Positions 27,345-37,720 are shown, counted from the stretch's first letter. The stretch is 41,672 nt of DNA from Acidimicrobiia bacterium (GCA_022819825.1 JAJEGM010000042.1:1-41672), one strand, 5' to 3'. Numbers and translations are program-made. The notes: a model not told the origin generated them from the letters alone.

Positions 27345-28855
27345 CCTCGGTGCTGGCAGCGTTGGCCGGGCGGGAATCGGATGACCTGGCGTTGGAGGAC
27401 GACACCCATCGGGTGAGCTGGGCCGAACTAGACCGCCGCACCCACGCCATCGGACGGGGGCTGCTGGCCGCCGGAGCCTCGCCGGGGGATCATGTCGGGC
27501 TGGTGTGCTCCAACCGCACCGAGTTCGTGGAGGTCATGCTGGCCTGCTTTCGGGCCGGGCTGAAGATGACGCCGATCAAGACCAACTGGACAGCCACCGA
27601 AATCGCCTACGTGCTCAACGATGCTGGCTCAACGCTCGTGGTGACTGACGCACCCGCGGCCCGAGACGCGGCCAGCCACCGCCCGGTGGTGTGGATTGGC
27701 GACGAATTCGACGCCTGGGTGGATGCCCAAGATCCGACGCCGCTCCCGGCGGGGGGCACCGGCTATCGCATCCCCTACACCTCGGGAACCACAGGGCGAC
27801 CCAAAGGGGTGGAGCGCACTCTGGACTCGGAGTCCACCTTTGAGCAGTGGTGGGAGTTCTCGTCAATGGGGGCCCAGGGGCTGGGTCTGCCCCGAGACGG
27901 CAAGCACCTCATGGTGGCCCAGCTCTTCCACGGCGCTCCCCTGGCCTTTGCCCTGGGGGCGCTGGCCAACGGCGCGCCCATGCGGATCATGGGACGGTGG
28001 GACGCGGAGCGAGCCGTGGACGTCATCAACGACGGTGTTACCGCCACGATCATGGTCCCCACCATGTTCCGCCAGCTCTTGGCCCTGCCCGACAAGCGCA
28101 AAGCCGAGCTGGACCTCTCCCGTCTGGCCACTGTCCTCCACGGCGGCGAACCCTGCCCAGTGCCCCTGAAGCAGCGCATGATCGAGTGGTGGGGCCCGAT
28201 CTTCACCGAGTACTACGGGTTCACCGAGGGCGGCATGACCATGTGCAGCTCTCCCGATTGGCTGGCCCGTCCCGGGACAGTGGGCACCCCCATCGGGGAA
28301 CTGGTCATCCAGATCGTGGGCGAGAACGGCGAGGTGCTAGGTCCCGGCGAGCCCGGCACTGTGTACTTCCGCCGCCCCGAGGGTCGCTATTTCCGCTACA
28401 TCAACGCCGACGACAAGACCGACGACGCCTACAACGACGCCGGGTTCTTCTCAGTGGGCGACATCGGCTACCTCGACGAGGACGGCTATCTGTACCTGTC
28501 GGGCCGCAGCTCAGAGGTGATCGTGGCCGCCGGAGTGAACATCTACCCCGCTGAGATCGAAGATGTGGTGTTCGCCATCGACGGGGTGGCCGACGCCTGC
28601 GCAGTGGGTGGGCCCGACCCCGATCGGGGCGAACAGGTGGTGGTGTATCTGGCAGTGGCCGACGGCTTTGCCCCCGACGAAGTAACCGCAGCTATCGACG
28701 CCGCCTGCAATGAGCACCTCGCGGGCTACAAGCGCCCCCGCCGCTATATCATCCGCCCCGCCGTCGACCGCGACCCCACCGGCAAAGTCCTCCGCGCCAA
28801 GCTCCGCGACGAGCTGTGGGACGGCCAATTGCCGCCGACCTCCAAGAACACCTGA
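27341..28855 (+). CDS. AMP-forming acyl-CoA ligase (FadD-like)
   Basis: This 504-residue ANL-superfamily enzyme starts at ATG 27341 in the ATGA overlap with the dehydrogenase. The AMP motif is PYTSGTTGRPKGVERTL. YYGFTEGGMTMC forms the A5 region, and GDIGYLDEDGYLYLSGRSSEVIVAAGVNIYPAEIE is the hinge region. The catalytic Lys lies in PTGKVLRAKLR near the end. It should couple a carboxylic acid to CoA through an acyl-AMP. With the ADP-forming synthetase upstream, the cluster encodes two activation enzymes, probably for different acids. Confidence 0.9.
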   Translation: MTSVLAALAGRESDDLALEDDTHRVSWAELDRRTHAIGRGLLAAGASPGDHVGLVCSNRTEFVEVMLACFRAGLKMTPIKTNWTATEIAYVLNDAGSTLVVTDAPAARDAASHRPVVWIGDEFDAWVDAQDPTPLPAGGTGYRIPYTSGTTGRPKGVERTLDSESTFEQWWEFSSMGAQGLGLPRDGKHLMVAQLFHGAPLAFALGALANGAPMRIMGRWDAERAVDVINDGVTATIMVPTMFRQLLALPDKRKAELDLSRLATVLHGGEPCPVPLKQRMIEWWGPIFTEYYGFTEGGMTMCSSPDWLARPGTVGTPIGELVIQIVGENGEVLGPGEPGTVYFRRPEGRYFRYINADDKTDDAYNDAGFFSVGDIGYLDEDGYLYLSGRSSEVIVAAGVNIYPAEIEDVVFAIDGVADACAVGGPDPDRGEQVVVYLAVADGFAPDEVTAAIDAACNEHLAGYKRPRRYIIRPAVDRDPTGKVLRAKLRDELWDGQLPPTSKNT

Positions 28856-28859
28856 CCCT

Positions 28860-29090
28860 TTACGGCTCCCACAACAGGGTGTCGGCCATGAATTGGCTCC
28901 AGGCAAACCAGAACGCCTGGTGACCCGTGATCTCGTCGCCGTTGGCGTCGACGGCGCGCACCCCGCCCCCGTCTAAGCGGAGCTCCACGCCACTCAACTC
29001 CACCACCTCGCCGGCTCGCAACGCGGCAGCCGCAGCTTCCACCGGGAACGCCACGGGGGTGCCGTCGAAGATCTGCACGTTCTTGAACAC
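28860..29090 (-). CDS. Short ORF resembling the C-terminal part of DUF3179 proteins
   Basis: This 76-residue ORF (GTG start at 29090) ends with GDEITGHQAFWFAWSQFMAD. DUF3179 proteins end with a comparable AFWFAW-x2-F segment, but are about 300+ residues. No upstream frame continues the domain; a TGA sits six codons before the GTG. It may be a decayed remnant or a stand-alone short gene. It lies convergent to the acyl-CoA ligase with 4 bp between stops. Function unknown; the family link is from memory. Confidence 0.45.
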   Translation of the reverse strand: MFKNVQIFDGTPVAFPVEAAAAALRAGEVVELSGVELRLDGGGVRAVDANGDEITGHQAFWFAWSQFMADTLLWEP

Positions 29091-29116
29091 GACGGCACCG
29101 CCACCGTGTCACCCGA

Positions 29117-29560
29117 TCATTGCGCATCTCCCGTGTCGGCTACGAGACCCACTGAGTTAATCCCGGCGATGACACAGATCTCGTCGTCGTCAGACGTTCC
29201 CCCGCTGATGCCTATGGATCCGTGGAGCGTTCCTTGGTCGTCGCGGATGAGCGCTCCGCCGGCGACGGGCACGATCCCGTGCGGCAGCAGCTGACCAATT
29301 GAGGTGAAGAACTTCGGAACGGCGTCAGCTCGTCGGGCCAGCTCGCGGCCGCCGAAACCCATGGCAAGGCAGCCGTGGGCCTTGCCCATGGCGATCTCAA
29401 CCCGGCCGATGCCAGACCGCTCGTCGCGCTTGACCACTAGTGGATGCCCGCCCGTGTCGAGCACAACGACAGTCATCGGAGGGAAACTGTGATCAGCCGC
29501 CGCGGCCAGCGCGGCATCGACAATTCGGTCGGCTACCGCCAGCGAAAGGGTGCCGCTCAC
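29117..29560 (-). CDS. GlcG/HbpS family protein
   Basis: This 147-residue protein has the GlcG/HbpS (DUF336) layout. Segments are VVVLDTGGHPLVVKRDE, the helix KAHGCLAMGFGGRELARRA and GIVPVAGGALIRDDQGTLHGSIGISGG. HbpS of Streptomyces binds haem and senses oxidative stress; GlcG sits near glycolate genes; others assist corrinoid or diol use. No signal peptide is seen. It lies 66 bp after the acetoacetyl-CoA synthetase on the same strand. The start is GTG; no Shine-Dalgarno site is clear. Confidence 0.8.
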   Translation of the reverse strand: MSGTLSLAVADRIVDAALAAAADHSFPPMTVVVLDTGGHPLVVKRDERSGIGRVEIAMGKAHGCLAMGFGGRELARRADAVPKFFTSIGQLLPHGIVPVAGGALIRDDQGTLHGSIGISGGTSDDDEICVIAGINSVGLVADTGDAQ

Positions 29561-29626
29561 ACCGGCCCCGGCATCTCGCTGAACGCCTCGGAAATCAAGT
29601 CCGCGATGAGGAACATTGTAGCTGTC

Positions 29627-31643
29627 CTACGAATTGCCAGACACCTCCCCTGATCTCCTCTGCCCGCTGCTTCGCCAATGCTCGCCGAACGTCTCGAAGT
29701 ATTGCAGCGAATTCGGATCCTGTAGTGCGCTGGCCGACGCGACCTGAGAGGCAGGGGCGCCCAGCAAGATGCGTTTCACGGGGACCTCGAGCTTCTTGCC
29801 CGAGATGGTGCGCGGGACGGCGGGCGCGGCCTGAATGTCGTCTGGCACATGGCGCGGCGAGAGTTCAGCACGCAGCCTGGCGCGCAAACCCTCGCGGAGC
29901 TCGTCGGTCAGTTCTTGCCCATCTCGCACCACGACGAACGCCAGCAGATCGCCCAGCCCGCCTTCGTCGTCCTCAAGGTGTACCACGAGCGAATCGTCGA
30001 TCATGTCGTGTTCTTCGATGACCGCGTAGAAGTCCGCCGTCCCCAGACGCACTCCGCCGCGGTTGAGAGTGGCGTCGGAGCGACCGCTTATGGCGCACGA
30101 GCCGTCGTCGAAGATCGTGATCCAATCGCCATGGCACCAGACACCGTCGAAGGAGTCGAAATAAGACGCCCGGTAGCGCCAACCATCGTCATCGCCCCAG
30201 AAGCCCACCGGCATTGAAGGCGCCGGAGCGGTGATGACGAGTTCCCCGTCGGCGCCCCGTCGCGGTTGGCCGTCAGCATCGAACGACTCCACTCGCCAAC
30301 CGAGCTGGCGGCAGGCTAAGGAACCAGAGCGCACCGGCAGCACCGGCGCTCCACCCACAAACGCACTGCACACATCGGTCCCACCACTGATGTTCGAAAC
30401 CGGCAGGTGGCCCACGGCTTCAGCAATCCAGCGGAAGCCCGCGTCAGGCAGCGGCACCCCAGTCGAGCCAATGCCGCGCAAGCGGCGAAGATCGTGCGTG
30501 TCAGCGGGGCGTAGGCCCGCCCCCCCTACACGCCATGATGAAAGGCGCCGAGAACCCGGCGAACGTTACGTCGGTCTGATCGACGACCGACCAGAGAGTG
30601 TCCAAGCTCGGCGCCGCGGGATCGCCGTCGAACATGGCAATCGACGCACCCGTCAACAGCCCCGACACCAGGTAGTTCCACATCATCCAACCCGTGGTCG
30701 AAAACCAGAATAACCGGTCTCCGGGTCCGAGGTCGTGATGCAGAGCGAGCTGTTTGCCGTGTTCGAGCAGGATCCCTCCATGGCCGTGGACGATCTGCTT
30801 CGGCCGTCCAGTGGTGCCCGACGAGGAGAGGATGTAGAGGGGATGGGCGAAAAGGACCGGCTCGAATCGCAAGGGTTCGGCCGTTTCGGCAGTCAGGTCG
30901 GACCACGTCTGAGCCTGTCCCGAGATTGTGGCCGCCAGATCGAGATACGGCAGCAGCACGGTGTGCTCCACGGACGGCAGACCGCGTCGAATCTGATCCA
31001 AGACGCCCTCGATGGCTATCTCCTTGGTTCCATATCGGTAGCCGTCGATGGCGAGAAGCACTTTGGGTTCAATCTGGACCCAGCGGTCAAGAATGCCGCG
31101 AACCCCGAACTCCGGCGGGCACGAGGCCCGGATGGCGCCGATTGACGCGGTGGCGAGAAAGGCAACCAGGGTCTCAGGAATGTTGGGCAGCAGGGCGACG
31201 ACGCGATCACCGGGGCCAACTCCTAGGCGTCGCAGGCCAGCTGCTGCCCTGCGGACTTCGTCGCGCAGTTCGCCCAAGGCAAGTTCCCGGGTTGGTCGGG
31301 TCTGGGAGTGGCCGACGACGGCAACATCTGTCTCGCCCAGCCCGTTTCCCCGCAGGAGATGCTCGGCGTAGTTGAGGGTCGCGCCGTCGAACCAGGTTGT
31401 GTCGGGCATCGGGTCGGCGCTGATCACCGACTCGGACGCCCGCGGTTCGCCTACTTCCAGATAGTCCCAGACCGAAGCCCAAAAGGCCGCGGGATCTTCA
31501 ACTGACCACCGCCACAGGGCCTCGTAGTTGCCGAAGGCCACCGGGTGGTAGTGCTCGGCGAACTGCCCCATGCGGGAGACCGACCACGCTTCTGGAGGCG
31601 GCCGCCACACCACGTCGTCGGTCATCGCAGGCGCCTGACTCAT
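29627..31643 (-). CDS. Acetoacetyl-CoA synthetase, frame broken by one extra G
   Basis: Acetoacetate is activated with ATP to acetoacetyl-CoA. The N-terminal frame (31643 to 30501, 380 codons) has NYAEHLLRGNG, the AMP motif SSSGTTGRPKQIVHGHGG and WMMWNYLVSGLLTGAS, then FSAPFIMACR. The C-terminal frame (from 30481) begins RGIGSTGVPLPDAGFRW and carries ISGGTDVCSAFVGG, HGDWITIF, SDATLNRGGVRLG and TISGKKLEVPVKRIL. Between them the run TAGGGGGGGCGGG (7 G, 30520-30526) shifts frame. With 6 G the text reads CRGAGLRPADTHDLRRLRG, which matches the family. The restored length is about 671 residues, normal for AACS. Confidence 0.88.
30520..30526 (-). other. G7 homopolymer causing the frameshift in acetoacetyl-CoA synthetase
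   Basis: Seven consecutive C on the plus strand (G on the coding strand). Six would keep one frame across the join MACR-GAG-LRP. The excess of one base is of the kind that homopolymer miscalls or slippage produce. Confidence 0.85.
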
Positions 31644-31909
31644 GCGCCGATCAGTATGCCATTCGTTTGGAACGCCGCAGGCCCGCGTTGTCTGTCGCGG
31701 CGAGGGGATACTTGATCCATTCGTTTTGCCTCATGCAGTTGAGGGAGACCCGTCGGAACGGGCAGCGAGCACCTCACCCACCGTGCGAGACCGGCAATAG
31801 GACGCCATCGCGGGTACCCCCCTTGGTTCCCTGGTCTCACCCTAGACAATCGATAATCGGTCCTGCTACAAGGCGTAGCCCGGGGGTCAAATGACCGTTG
31901 AATCCGGAC
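31644..31909. other. Intergenic region with a direct repeat
   Basis: No gene is supported here. CCATTCGTTT occurs twice, at 31659-31668 and 31717-31726, near the start of the acetoacetyl-CoA synthetase, and could be operator half-sites or chance. No clear terminator for the large-subunit gene ending at 31910 is visible. Confidence 0.35.
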
Positions 31910-34123
31910 TTAGAGGACCGGCCTCATCAATGCCTTGATCATCGAGGGAGTGACGGGCAACGCGGTGACAGCGCCCGGCTGGCCGATGGCTTGTTCGATG
32001 GCCGTGGCCAACGCAGCCCCGCATGCATTCGTCCCGCCCTCCCCTGCCCCCTTGACTCCGAGCGGATTCAAAGGGCTGGGAGCGTCCTCGGACAACAGCA
32101 TCTCCACCGCCGGCGTCTCCGATGCCGTAGGCATCAGGTAGTCCATGAACGACGTCACCAGCGGTTGGCCCGCGCTGTCGTAGAGGAAGTCTTCAAGAAG
32201 GGCGCCTCCGATACCTTGAGCGGCACCGCCTTGGATCTGTCCTTCGATCAACATCGGGTTTATGGCTCGGCCCACGTCGTAGGCCACCACGTATCGCTCG
32301 ATCTCCACCGCCCCCGTATGGGGGTCGACGTTGACCACTACTGCGTGGGCGCCATACGGATAGGTCATGTGGTCGGTGGTGAACGATGCCTCGGCTTGCA
32401 GCTCTCCCCCCTGGGCCGCAGCGATCTCGGCCAGGGTGAAAGACCTGTCGGGCTGCCCCCGCACACCGATCGCGCCCGCCCTGTACTCCAAGTCCTCAGC
32501 GCTGGCCTCGAGCATGTCGGCCGCGAGGTCGCGGGCGATCTCCTTGACAGCGTCGGCTGCCAGGAGCGTGGCAGACCCGGTCATGACGGTGACACGGCTG
32601 GCAAAGGCTCCCATGCCCCGAGAGATGCGGTCCGTCTGGCCGTGGACCACCTCGATGTTTCGGTAGTCCATGTCGAGGGCATCGGCACAGATCTGGGCAA
32701 CGACGGTCTCGATCCCCTGTCCGACCGAGGCCGCGCCGGTCACTACTTCTACGGTCCCATTGGCGCGGATCGACAGCCAGACGTCATCGAAAGGGCCGAG
32801 TCCCGACTTCTCGACGAACATGCCGATGCCGAGCCCAACAAGCTCTCCGTTCAAACGGCGCTGCTCCAACTGGCGTTCAAGCTGTTCCAATTTGATGTGA
32901 TCGACGAGGCGCTCGAGGATTCGCGGGTAGTCCCCCGAGTCGAGGACGACGGAGGTGCCCAAGACGGAGAGCTGCCTGTCGAACGGCATCGCATCGGGCC
33001 AAATGAGATTTCGGCGTCTGAAGCTGACCGGATCGAGCCCCGTCACACGGGCCGCGGCCTCAACCACTCGCTCGCAGACGAAGGTCGCCTCGAATCGCCC
33101 CGGGGCTCGATAAGTGCCAGCAGGCGTCTTGTTGCTGAGAACGATGTGGCCCCGGGATCGATAGGCGGGAAACGCATAGGGCCCGGGCAGCATGGCAGCA
33201 GTCAGCGATGGAACCGTGGCGCCGTGGGTGCGGACGTATGCCCCCTGGTCGTACCAGAACTCATCGTCGACCCCAGTGATCAGCCCGTCGCGGTCGACGG
33301 CCACCCGGATTCGATGGCGCTGGTCCCGGCTGTGGTTGGCGGCGATGAGGTGCTCTCGCCGATCCTCGATCCACTTCACGGGGCGATTCAGACGAAGCGC
33401 GGCCCACGCCACCAACACGTCCTCGGGGTACAGCTCCCCGCGGATTCCGAACCCGCCGCCGACGGCATACTCCCGACCGACCACCGAGAGAGCCTCCAGG
33501 TTGAGCATGGCGCTGATCGCCGCGCACGTGTAATGGGGGACCTTTGATGCTCCGTGCAGCTCGAGCCGGCCGGTATCAGGGTCTGGTCGGGCCAGCAGCC
33601 CCCGAGTCTCCATGGGAATGCCCGAGTGGCGACCGACGGTGAGCTCGAGCTCCAGCACATGGTCGGCTTCCGAGAACGCCTGATCCACCGACCCGTACTC
33701 GCTGTCGAGCACCATGGCTTCGACCGGCTTGAAGTCGCGGGGGTCGATGTCCACAATGACCAGTTCCGCAATGTCCTCGGCCATATAGGCATCCTCGGCG
33801 ACGACCACGGCCACCGGTTCGCCCACGTACCGAACCGTCCCTTGTGCCAATACGGGTTGTCGGTAGGGCAAGAGCTCGTCGTATCCGATCTGGCGGAAAT
33901 CGATGGGCGGGACGGCGGCCAAGTCTTCGCCGGTCCACACGCCGACAACGCCATCGGCCTGGAGCGCTTCGGAGACATCGATGTCGACGATCTCCCCACA
34001 CGCGATTTCAGAGCGGACCACCCTCAGATGAGCCTCGTTGGAAAACGAGACATCGGCCACAAACCGGGCGCTCCCCCTCAGCAGCGGGCCGTCCTCAAGG
34101 CGGCGGACTGACTCTCCGATCAC
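31910..34123 (-). CDS. Xanthine dehydrogenase-family molybdopterin large subunit (second copy)
   Basis: This 737-residue protein is a molybdenum hydroxylase large subunit. It has GSARFVADVSFSNEAHL, VRYVGEPVAVVVAED, GGGFGIRGELYPEDVLVAWAAL, then TPAGTYRAPGRFEATF (Mo/cofactor site). GAASVGQGIETVVAQICAD follows, and the essential Glu is in LGVKGAGEGGTNACG. The CO-dehydrogenase form I Cys motif (AYxCSFR) is absent, so it is an aldehyde- or heterocycle-hydroxylating type. It overlaps the 2Fe-2S gene by 4 bp (ATGA). It differs clearly from the other large subunit in this operon. Confidence 0.9.
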   Translation of the reverse strand: MIGESVRRLEDGPLLRGSARFVADVSFSNEAHLRVVRSEIACGEIVDIDVSEALQADGVVGVWTGEDLAAVPPIDFRQIGYDELLPYRQPVLAQGTVRYVGEPVAVVVAEDAYMAEDIAELVIVDIDPRDFKPVEAMVLDSEYGSVDQAFSEADHVLELELTVGRHSGIPMETRGLLARPDPDTGRLELHGASKVPHYTCAAISAMLNLEALSVVGREYAVGGGFGIRGELYPEDVLVAWAALRLNRPVKWIEDRREHLIAANHSRDQRHRIRVAVDRDGLITGVDDEFWYDQGAYVRTHGATVPSLTAAMLPGPYAFPAYRSRGHIVLSNKTPAGTYRAPGRFEATFVCERVVEAAARVTGLDPVSFRRRNLIWPDAMPFDRQLSVLGTSVVLDSGDYPRILERLVDHIKLEQLERQLEQRRLNGELVGLGIGMFVEKSGLGPFDDVWLSIRANGTVEVVTGAASVGQGIETVVAQICADALDMDYRNIEVVHGQTDRISRGMGAFASRVTVMTGSATLLAADAVKEIARDLAADMLEASAEDLEYRAGAIGVRGQPDRSFTLAEIAAAQGGELQAEASFTTDHMTYPYGAHAVVVNVDPHTGAVEIERYVVAYDVGRAINPMLIEGQIQGGAAQGIGGALLEDFLYDSAGQPLVTSFMDYLMPTASETPAVEMLLSEDAPSPLNPLGVKGAGEGGTNACGAALATAIEQAIGQPGAVTALPVTPSMIKALMRPVL

Positions 34124-34596
34124 GACTGATCGCGGACGCTTCGAACGGCCTCGATGATCGTCTGGTAACCGGTGCAGCGGCAGAGGTTGGACGACAGCGC
34201 CTCGCGCAACTGGTCATCGTCAATGTCGGGCTGCCGGTCGAGAATGCCTTGGGCCAGCATCAAGAACCCCGGCGTACAGAATCCGCACTGGAGGGCGTGA
34301 TGAGCAGAGAAGGCCTCCTGAAGGGGATGCAACTCTGAATTTTCCCCGGCTAAGCCCTCGACGGTGGCGATCTCACAGTCTTCGGCTTGCACCGCGAACA
34401 TAAGGCAAGAGCGGACAGGCTCGCCATCAACCAAGACGGTGCAGGCACCGCACACTCCCTGCTCGCAGCCCAGGTGGGTGCCCGTCAGGCCGCAATTCTC
34501 GCGAAGCGTGTCGGCGAGGGTGCGCCGCGGCTCCACCTGCACATGGTGCTGTTCGCCATTCACGGTCAGCGAGAGCGGCCTTCGCTCCAGACTCAT
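34120..34596 (-). CDS. 2Fe-2S subunit of a molybdenum hydroxylase (CoxS-like)
   Basis: This 158-residue protein has both [2Fe-2S] sets: plant-ferredoxin type C44, C49, C52, C64 ([20 protein letters not shown]) and the second type C104, C107, C139, C141 ([23 protein letters not shown]). It transfers electrons from the Mo centre to FAD. It is the only small subunit in the unit and lies between the two large-subunit genes, with ATGA overlaps at both ends. ATG start at 34596. Confidence 0.95.
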   Translation of the reverse strand: MSLERRPLSLTVNGEQHHVQVEPRRTLADTLRENCGLTGTHLGCEQGVCGACTVLVDGEPVRSCLMFAVQAEDCEIATVEGLAGENSELHPLQEAFSAHHALQCGFCTPGFLMLAQGILDRQPDIDDDQLREALSSNLCRCTGYQTIIEAVRSVRDQS

Positions 34597-36881
34597 CGGC
34601 CATCCTCTTTTGTGCGGATAAGGGCTCGAACCCGCTCGGGTGTCGCTGGCATCTCGTCGATGGCCATATCCAAGTGGGCCAGGGCATCGGAGACGGCATT
34701 GAGCACGGCGGCGGGTGCACCGATGGTGCCTCCCTCCCCGAGTCCCTTGGCCCCTGTGACGGTCGCATCGGTGATCGTCTCGAGATGCCGTATCTCGATT
34801 TCGGGAATCTCTGCCGCGGTAGGCGGCAAGTAGTCCATGAGCGAGGCCGTCAAGATGTTCTCGTCTTCGTCGTACACCACTTCTTCGAAAAGCGCGTTGG
34901 CGATGCCCTGCGTAACCCCCCCGCGGATCTGTCCGTCCACGATCATCGGGTTGATCAATCGGCCGGCATCCTCGACGACCACAAACCGGGTCACCGTGGT
35001 GGCGCCGGTCTCAGGGTCCACCTCCACCTCAGCAATGTGACAGGCGTTGGAGAACGTGCCTCCCGGATCGTAGGAAGCTTCCACGGCCAGCCCCGTCGGC
35101 GTTCCGGGTTCGAGGCGCTCGGTGTGGTGGTGCGCGATCCGGGCCAGGTCCGCGATAGGAACGCCAATGTAAGTCCCGGCCACCATTGCCTGCCCGTCAA
35201 CGAAGACGATGTCATCGGCATTAGCTTCGAGTACCGCCCCAGCCACCTGCGCCAAACGCTCCCGCATGCGGCCGGCGGCAATCTGGGCCGCCCCACCGGC
35301 GATCACCATGGAGCGGCTGGCAAAGGTTCCCCAACCGTAGGGGGCTCGATCAGTGTCGCCATGGACAATCCGGATCTGAGACACGTCGATGGCCAGTTGG
35401 TCGGCAATCACCTGCGCCAACGTGGTCTCGAGCCCCTGACCGTGTGGTGACGCCCCGATGGCCGCTTCGACATACCCCGATGGGTCCATATTCATGGTCA
35501 CCGTCTCGTATCCGGGCGTGACTCCCATAGCCCGGGTGGCGAACACCGGCGTGCCGTATCCGGTCCGTTCCCCGAAGGTGGAAATCCCGACGCCCAGCAG
35601 CGGTCCGCCTCGTTTGCGGGCTTCTGCTTGCCGGCGGCGAAACTTGTCCAGGTCGAAATGCTCGACGGCCAGGTCGAGCGATTCCACATAGGTGCCGGCA
35701 TCGACTGAAACTCCGGTCACCGTGGTGTGGGGAAAGTCGGCCACGAGGTTCCGACGGCGGATCTCCACCGGATCGATCTGCAATCGGCGAGCCGCGGTGT
35801 CCATCAACCGCTCCAGCGAGGCCGTGATCACTGGTCGGGATACTCCCCGGTAGGGCGCCACCGGGCAACGGAAACTGCTTTCGCCTCGGGTCCGAACCCG
35901 GTAGTGGGCCACCTTGTAAGGGCCGCACATCTCCCCCATCGCCATCAAGGGCTCTACCCCCCAGGTGAACGGATAGCACGACCACGCCCCGACGTCGCAA
36001 GCGATCTCCGCGTCCAGGGCCAGAAGGTCCCCTTCGGCGCTGAACCCGCCTTTGACCCGATACACCTGATCACGACTGTGCCACGACGACGTGAGGTTCT
36101 CCGACCGATCTTCGATCCAGGCCACGCTGCCCCGCCGCTGCAACGCCAGCCATGCCACCACCACGTCTTCACGGGCCAGCGGCAGCTTCTGTCCGAATCC
36201 GCCCCCGACATCAGGAGCCACCACCTGAACGTCGGTTTCGGGGATGCTGAGAAGGTCGGCGACGGCGGTCCGCAAGATGTGCGGGGCCTGGGTGGATGCC
36301 TGGACGGTGAGCCGTCCGGTCCGGCGGTCGAATTCGCTGCTGGCGCCCCGTGTCTCGAGAGGCAAGGCGGCCTGTCGATGAGATGTGAACACCACCTCGA
36401 CGAGATGATCCGCTTGGTCGAGGGCTTGTTCGATGTCTTTGGTGGCGAGCTGGGCCTGGATGACTGTGTTGGAATCGGCATCGCCGGGGTGGACCAGCGG
36501 TTCGTCATCGGGGTCAATCTCCACGATGACTTGCTCGGCCAGGTCTTCGGCCTCCTCAGGCGATCGTCCGACCACGACGGCGATGGGCTCGCCTACATAC
36601 CGCACTCGGTCGCGGGCCAGCAAGGGTTGGCGAACCTTCACGAAATCCGGCCGGTAAAGCACCGCCTCGATCTCCTTGACACCAGCCGCGTCGAGGTCGG
36701 CGGCGGTGTAGCAGGATCCCTCGATAGATCGAATCACTCCTGACGGCATCGCGCTGCGGACGAAGCGGGCCACCTCCATCCCCAACGCCACATCGCCGAC
36801 ATAACGGCCTTCGCCGCGCACCAAAGCCGGGTCCTCCACTCGACGAATGGAACGCCCGACCCAGGGATCGGTCATGGTCAT
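34593..36881 (-). CDS. Xanthine dehydrogenase-family molybdopterin large subunit (first copy)
   Basis: This 762-residue protein has [99 protein letters not shown] and the essential Glu in [16 protein letters not shown]. These are the cofactor and active-site motifs of the aldehyde oxidase/xanthine dehydrogenase family; the CO-dehydrogenase Cys motif is absent. It starts in the ATGA overlap with the FAD subunit and ends in an ATGA overlap with the 2Fe-2S gene, so it is the likeliest partner of both. The substrate is unknown; N-heterocycles and aldehydes are both possible. Confidence 0.92.
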   Translation of the reverse strand: MTMTDPWVGRSIRRVEDPALVRGEGRYVGDVALGMEVARFVRSAMPSGVIRSIEGSCYTAADLDAAGVKEIEAVLYRPDFVKVRQPLLARDRVRYVGEPIAVVVGRSPEEAEDLAEQVIVEIDPDDEPLVHPGDADSNTVIQAQLATKDIEQALDQADHLVEVVFTSHRQAALPLETRGASSEFDRRTGRLTVQASTQAPHILRTAVADLLSIPETDVQVVAPDVGGGFGQKLPLAREDVVVAWLALQRRGSVAWIEDRSENLTSSWHSRDQVYRVKGGFSAEGDLLALDAEIACDVGAWSCYPFTWGVEPLMAMGEMCGPYKVAHYRVRTRGESSFRCPVAPYRGVSRPVITASLERLMDTAARRLQIDPVEIRRRNLVADFPHTTVTGVSVDAGTYVESLDLAVEHFDLDKFRRRQAEARKRGGPLLGVGISTFGERTGYGTPVFATRAMGVTPGYETVTMNMDPSGYVEAAIGASPHGQGLETTLAQVIADQLAIDVSQIRIVHGDTDRAPYGWGTFASRSMVIAGGAAQIAAGRMRERLAQVAGAVLEANADDIVFVDGQAMVAGTYIGVPIADLARIAHHHTERLEPGTPTGLAVEASYDPGGTFSNACHIAEVEVDPETGATTVTRFVVVEDAGRLINPMIVDGQIRGGVTQGIANALFEEVVYDEDENILTASLMDYLPPTAAEIPEIEIRHLETITDATVTGAKGLGEGGTIGAPAAVLNAVSDALAHLDMAIDEMPATPERVRALIRTKEDGR

Positions 36882-37720
36882 GACAGCGCTCGCCGAATCA
36901 ACGCCCGTACGAGATCCCGGCGATAGTCGGCCGAGCCGTGGATGTCGGCCCGGGGGTCGACTTCCTGGCCGGCGACGTCAGATGCCGCGTTGATGGCAAC
37001 CGGGCCTAGCGGCTGGCCTACCAGCGCCGCCTCGGCTTGGGCAAGACGAACGGGAATGGCACCGACTCCCACTGCCCCGATCCGTGCTTCGGCGACATGT
37101 CCATCGGCCAGCCTGACGGCGCTGGTCACTGCCACCACTGCGAAGTCTCCCGCTCGGCGGCTGAACTCCGAGAACCCAGTCTTCCAGTCGGAACTAAGCC
37201 AGGGGAGGCGCACTTCGGTGAGGAGTTCATCGTCGGCGATCGAGGTGATGAACGCCGACTGGAACAGGTCGGAAGCGGCGATCACCCGCTCGCCGCGGGT
37301 CGACGCGACGGTGACGTCGGCATCCAATGTCCGGGCCAGCAGACACCACTCTGCGGCGGGGTCGGCATGGGCGATGGAACCGCCGAAGGTGCCCCGCAGA
37401 CGGATGGGGATATGGCCGACGTGTCGTGCCGCCGTGGCCAGCAGCGAGCTCAGCGGTCCATTGAATGGGGGACGCTCCAGTTCGATATGCCGTACCCGGG
37501 TGCCGATGGCAACTGTCTCTTCCTTCCTGGAAATTTCTCCAAGGCCGGGTACCGCTCCTATATCGATGATGACTGCCGGCCGGGCCAAGCGAAAGTTCAT
37601 CATCGGCACCAGGCTCTGCCCACCGGCCAGAATCTTGGCCTCGTCGCCATGCTCGGCCAAGAGGTCGAGGACCTCTGCTTCATCACGAGGCCGCTCGTAC
37701 TGGAAAGCTGCGGGTTTCAC
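36878..37720 (-). CDS. FAD-binding subunit of a molybdenum hydroxylase (CoxM-like)
   Basis: This 280-residue protein has the first FAD loop AKILAGGQSLVPMMNFRLA and the second TFGGSIAHADPAAEW, then the C-terminal CO_deh_flav_C domain (FAVVAVTSAVRLADG, GAVGVGAIPVRL). It passes electrons from the 2Fe-2S subunit to the acceptor. It is the only such subunit present for two large subunits. It overlaps the nitrilase gene (upstream) and the first large subunit (downstream) by 4 bp each. Confidence 0.94.
   Translation of the reverse strand: MKPAAFQYERPRDEAEVLDLLAEHGDEAKILAGGQSLVPMMNFRLARPAVIIDIGAVPGLGEISRKEETVAIGTRVRHIELERPPFNGPLSSLLATAARHVGHIPIRLRGTFGGSIAHADPAAEWCLLARTLDADVTVASTRGERVIAASDLFQSAFITSIADDELLTEVRLPWLSSDWKTGFSEFSRRAGDFAVVAVTSAVRLADGHVAEARIGAVGVGAIPVRLAQAEAALVGQPLGPVAINAASDVAGQEVDPRADIHGSADYRRDLVRALIRRALS

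Noticed and set aside
31898..33547. Long open frame of 549 codons on the plus strand
   Set aside because: It is antisense to a clear molybdopterin large subunit. High GC produces long antisense frames, and this one has no recognisable domain and a His/Gly/Arg-rich composition.
31910..37720. Aerobic carbon monoxide dehydrogenase (form I)
   Set aside because: Neither large subunit has the AYxCSFR motif with the copper-binding Cys. Motifs are PYRGVSR and TYRAPGR, so CO oxidation is unlikely.
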